DNA from: Paenisporosarcina sp. OV554
GTDB taxonomy: Bacteria > Bacillota > Bacilli > Bacillales_A > Planococcaceae
Length of the DNA stretch: 64,000 bases
Reading direction: 5' to 3'
NCBI RefSeq assembly: GCF_003058165.1
Contig: NZ_QBUC01000001.1
Location: 124,001 to 188,000, forward strand
Shown piece after piece: positions 61,016 to 64,000 of this stretch. The notes below the pieces were generated by a model that saw only the letters and a program-made list of their open reading frames with translations, was not told the DNA's origin and did not search any database. Every line of letters begins with the position of its first letter. Position 1 is the first letter of the stretch. A program made the translations under genes and the position numbers.

Positions 61016-61110
61016 ATGGGAAAAATAGACTCCCTCTTTCTTTTTCACCAAATGTTTCTTAGAATAGGAAGATGACCTTCACTGTTTATTGAAAGGACTT
61101 GAGCTTTTTT

Positions 61111-62460
61111 ATGAATCCAATTATTCGTCGCATACGGAATTTCACACCTGCTCAAGCTATCGTCTCTTATTATTTCTTAGCCATTGGTTTTTCTGTAGGC
61201 TTATTAAATTTACCAGGCGTGCATCAACAAGGAGTGCGTGTAGCTTTTATTGATAGTGTATTTACAGCAGTAAGTGCTGTGAGTGTTACAGGACTTAGCG
61301 TATTAAACATTTCAGAAACCTATACGACTTTTGGTATTGCGATGTTAATGGTTATCCTCCAGCTTGGAGGTATCGGCATCATGTCATTAGGCACGTTCGT
61401 GTGGTTAATTGTCGGGAAAAAAATCGGTCTACGTGAACGTCAATTAATCATGATTGATCATAACCAACATTCATTGTCTGGAGTCGTCCACTTAATTATT
61501 GAAATCATTAAGATAATATTACTGATCGAATTACTTGGCGCACTTATTCTAACGTTCTATTTTACACAATATTACGACACATTTTCAGAAGCTTTTTTAC
61601 ATGGCTTATTTGCATCCGTTTCTGCAACGACGAACGGTGGCTTTGATATCACAGGTGAATCCATGATACCTTATCATAAAGATTATTTTGTACAAATCAT
61701 TAATATGACCTTAATCATTTTAGGAGCAATTGGATTCCCAGTATTAATCGAACTAAAAGCTTTTTTGTCGAATAAAAACAAAAATTTCAGATTCTCATTG
61801 TTTACAAAAATTACGACAGTTACGTTTGGATTATTACTTTTGGTCGGTACGATTGTAATTTTAGCGCTAGAAATGTTTAATTCGTTTCGTGGAATGTCTT
61901 GGCATGAAGCATTATTCTCAGCGATGTTCCAGTCAGTGTCAACGCGCTCAGCTGGACTCGTTACGGTCGATATTACTGAATTTACACAAGGTACAAATAT
62001 TTTCATAAGTGCATTGATGTTTATAGGAGCATCCCCAAGTTCAGTAGGGGGCGGAATCCGAACCACAACATTTGCCATCGCTATTCTTTTCTTAATCAAC
62101 TTCGCACGTGGAAAAAATGAAATACAAATATTTAATCGAGAAATTCAATTAACCGACGTATTACGTTCATACGCAGTCATTATTTTATCGATTTTCATTG
62201 TGTTATTTGCAACAATTGCATTATCAATCTCGGAACCATCTTTACCCATTACAGCCATCATTTTTGAAATCACATCCGCATTTGGAACCTGTGGAATGTC
62301 TCTTGGAATTACAGATGATTTATCGAATTTTGGGAAAATACTCATTATGCTGTTAATGTTTGTGGGACGCATTGGCTTAATATCATTCCTTTATACAATT
62401 GGTGGTCGAACCACGAAGACGAAATTCCATTATCCGAAAGAACGAGTCATAATTGGTTAA
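61111..62460 (+). CDS. KtrB/KtrD-type potassium uptake channel subunit
   Basis: A 449-residue membrane protein made of four M1-P-M2 repeats of the TrkH/KtrB superfamily. Selectivity-filter segments: SAVSVTGLSVLNI, SVSATTNGGFDIT, SVSTRSAGLVTVD and TSAFGTCGMSLG, each with the invariant Gly. The gating-loop region IGASPSSVGGGIRTTTFAI is intact. Start ATG at 61111 (AAAGGA is 13 bases upstream); a TTG at 61099 is an alternative but lies too close to that site. No ktrA/ktrC ring-subunit gene is adjacent, as for B. subtilis ktrD. Confidence 0.94.
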   Translation: MNPIIRRIRNFTPAQAIVSYYFLAIGFSVGLLNLPGVHQQGVRVAFIDSVFTAVSAVSVTGLSVLNISETYTTFGIAMLMVILQLGGIGIMSLGTFVWLIVGKKIGLRERQLIMIDHNQHSLSGVVHLIIEIIKIILLIELLGALILTFYFTQYYDTFSEAFLHGLFASVSATTNGGFDITGESMIPYHKDYFVQIINMTLIILGAIGFPVLIELKAFLSNKNKNFRFSLFTKITTVTFGLLLLVGTIVILALEMFNSFRGMSWHEALFSAMFQSVSTRSAGLVTVDITEFTQGTNIFISALMFIGASPSSVGGGIRTTTFAIAILFLINFARGKNEIQIFNREIQLTDVLRSYAVIILSIFIVLFATIALSISEPSLPITAIIFEITSAFGTCGMSLGITDDLSNFGKILIMLLMFVGRIGLISFLYTIGGRTTKTKFHYPKERVIIG

Positions 62461-62461
62461 A

Positions 62462-62502
62462 AAAAAGAGCAGGTCCTGAAATCAGGATACCTGCTCTTTT
62501 GT
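62462..62502. terminator. Bidirectional terminator between ktrB-like and radical-SAM genes
   Basis: AAAAGAGCAGGT / ACCTGCTCTTTT stem with partial inner TGA/TCA pairing; the minus-strand gene ends inside it. Confidence 0.9.
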
Positions 62503-64000
62503 AATGAACGAAAATTGAGGTGCTTGTCCAGGTTTAAAGTAAGTTAGTAAATAACCATCCTTAGCCACCACTTGCTGCTGTGTAAGCTCAACTAAATCTA
62601 GTGTGAATGGTACTAGTAGGGTTTGCTTATATACTTCACGTTCTTGGAGTTGAAGTTCTGCGAATGAATCTCCAGCAATACTTGGATTTTCTATAATTCT
62701 TTGATAAATAGCGGACTGTGATTCTTTTTTCATTTCCTTTTCCCAGTATGGTTTACGTGGCTGGAATTGATGATGCGCTAAATAATCATACTTCATTAAA
62801 CTTTGTACGATAGACATGTCTGCCCGGCCATCTTGAATTAGAAACTCTTCAAGTCGCTTAAATAAATCTTCCAGTTGATGACCTATTCTTGACCAACCTT
62901 TTAGCTCCCAATAAGTGCCGAAGTCTTGGAAGAAATCGAAGGGCGTTTCAAAAGTCTCGCTCACTAAATATCCTACTGTATGATCAAGTCTATGGTCATT
63001 CCAGTACTTTTCAAGAACATCTTCGGCTTGTTTTATCCGTAGCATATCATCAAAAGTTAATACATTATTGGCGAATATTTCGTAAGGTGCTTGATCGACG
63101 TATACGTAGCCATATTCTTCAGCTTGTACGCGAAGGCCCGTTCCACGCAAAAGTTTTAAGAAGCCCAATTGTAACTCTTCAGGGCCCATTGCAAATACAT
63201 CATTAAACGTTTGTTTGAAAGAAGTATAATCTTCTTCCGGCAAGCCGGCAATCAAGTCTAAATGTTGAGCAATTTTCCCGCCTTCTTTAACCATGGTCAC
63301 AGTCCGTGTTAATTTGGCAAAGTTCTGTTTTCTTTTAACGAGTTCATTCGTTAAATCATTGGTTGATTGAACACCGATTTCAAAACGGAATAACCCTGCA
63401 GGAGCATTGTCGTTCAAAAATTGAATAACTTCAGGTCTCATGATATCAGCTGTTATTTCAAACTGGAAAACAACACCTGGTCGATGTTCATCAATCAAGA
63501 ACTGAAACATTTCCATTGCATAGCTTCGACTAATATTAAAAGTTCGGTCGACAAATTTTATGATTTTGGCATTGTGATCCATTAAATATCGAATGTCTTC
63601 TTTTACTTTTTCACGATTGAAATATCGCACACCCACTTCAATCGATGATAAACAAAATTGGCATGAGAAAGGGCAGCCTCTACTCGTTTCAATATAAGTA
63701 ATACGCTTAGATAAGTGAGGAATATCTTCTTCAAAACGGTAAGGCGACGGCATTTCACGTAAGTCGATTTTTGGACCTTGAGCATGCAGAATAAATTTGT
63801 CTTCTTGCATATAACAAATTCCTAGAACTTCTTTTAACGGGAGTTTACCGTCCAAATATAGTAGTAATTGCTTAAATGAGATTTCACCCTCACCCATTAC
63901 AATATAATCTATTTCTTCAATTCGTCTTAACCAGTAGTTGGAGTCGTAAGACACTTCAGGTCCGCCAAGTACAATAATCGTTTCGGGACTCACTTTTTTC
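62482..64000 (-). CDS. B12-binding domain / radical SAM protein with DUF4080 (partial)
   Basis: The gene is open at the window edge (its N terminus lies beyond 64000); 506 codons are visible. The B12-binding fold's end is seen (ETIIVLGGPEVSYDS, IDYIVMGEGE), followed by the radical SAM cluster motif ETSRGCPFSCQFCLSS (CxxxCxxC), FEITADIMRPE, FRFEIGVQSTND and HLDLIAGLPEED, and then a DUF4080-type C-terminal half. It resembles B. subtilis and Bacillales B12-radical-SAM proteins of unknown substrate. It converges on the ktrB-like gene. Confidence 0.9.
   Translation of the reverse strand, partial: KKVSPETIIVLGGPEVSYDSNYWLRRIEEIDYIVMGEGEISFKQLLLYLDGKLPLKEVLGICYMQEDKFILHAQGPKIDLREMPSPYRFEEDIPHLSKRITYIETSRGCPFSCQFCLSSIEVGVRYFNREKVKEDIRYLMDHNAKIIKFVDRTFNISRSYAMEMFQFLIDEHRPGVVFQFEITADIMRPEVIQFLNDNAPAGLFRFEIGVQSTNDLTNELVKRKQNFAKLTRTVTMVKEGGKIAQHLDLIAGLPEEDYTSFKQTFNDVFAMGPEELQLGFLKLLRGTGLRVQAEEYGYVYVDQAPYEIFANNVLTFDDMLRIKQAEDVLEKYWNDHRLDHTVGYLVSETFETPFDFFQDFGTYWELKGWSRIGHQLEDLFKRLEEFLIQDGRADMSIVQSLMKYDYLAHHQFQPRKPYWEKEMKKESQSAIYQRIIENPSIAGDSFAELQLQEREVYKQTLLVPFTLDLVELTQQQVVAKDGYLLTYFKPGQAPQFSFITKEQVS

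Overview
The window is a low-GC chromosome segment of an endospore-forming Bacillales bacterium. Gene order resembles Bacillus subtilis in places (fabI-cotO-cotZ; yjcZ-spoVIF-yjcF-yjcG-yjcH; cotG/cotH back to back; ykoG-ykoH with PepSY genes; sigI-rsgI). Sequence divergence and the many short intergenic repeats suggest a Planococcaceae-type genome. That placement is an inference, not a measurement.

Layout. 1-11.1 kb is core: the end of an NAD kinase, an RluA pseudouridine synthase, a frameshifted prpE, mgtE, a 103-bp tandem repeat block, FapR-regulated fabI, spore coat genes (cotO-like, cotZ), a compact yhcN-spoVAC-spoVAD-spoVAEb operon, spoVIF, yjcF/G/H and a PgpA-like phosphatase. 11.4-35.5 kb is a mosaic region anchored on a tRNA-Val(GAC) gene at 35.46-35.54 kb. 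A perfect 61-bp copy of the tRNA 3' end plus trailer at 27.9 kb bounds a decayed prophage: integrase stub, tail-tip gene, holin, endolysin, repressor, PIG-L deacetylase and a broken ATPase. An older diverged copy of the same tRNA tail lies at 11.4 kb, and a scrambled inverted copy at 22.1 kb. Between these copies sit a thiazole-branch thiamin cluster under two TPP riboswitches (tenA; tenI-thiO-thiS-thiG-thiF), a YjcZ-type peptide, a strongly diverged CotG-like gene facing cotH, a YhhN membrane protein, a dead GGDEF gene and a large secreted metallophosphoesterase with foreign-looking composition.

35.6-64 kb is again mostly core: a LigT-like protein, a frameshifted nuclease, an AlkA glycosylase, an MFS pump, an oxidoreductase, an aldehyde dehydrogenase, a two-component system with two PepSY targets, a sporulation-type kinase, an M42 peptidase, an orphan MurE, prfC, an RND pump, a frameshifted acyl reductase, a Mn2+ riboswitch with its TerC exporter, a SigI/RsgI envelope stress pair behind a SigI-type promoter, a KtrB-type K+ transporter and the start-truncated end of a B12/radical-SAM gene. 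Between prfC and the RND gene lie two 505-bp-spaced copies of a highly structured, apparently minus-strand RNA unit that I cannot assign to a known family.

Themes. Sporulation and spore coat genes recur (cotO, cotZ, cotG, cotH, spoVA, spoVIF, yjcZ, sporulation kinase, perhaps the orphan murE). Several otherwise intact genes carry a single-base frameshift (prpE, holin, tail gene, nuclease, acyl reductase), which could be real decay or residual sequencing error.
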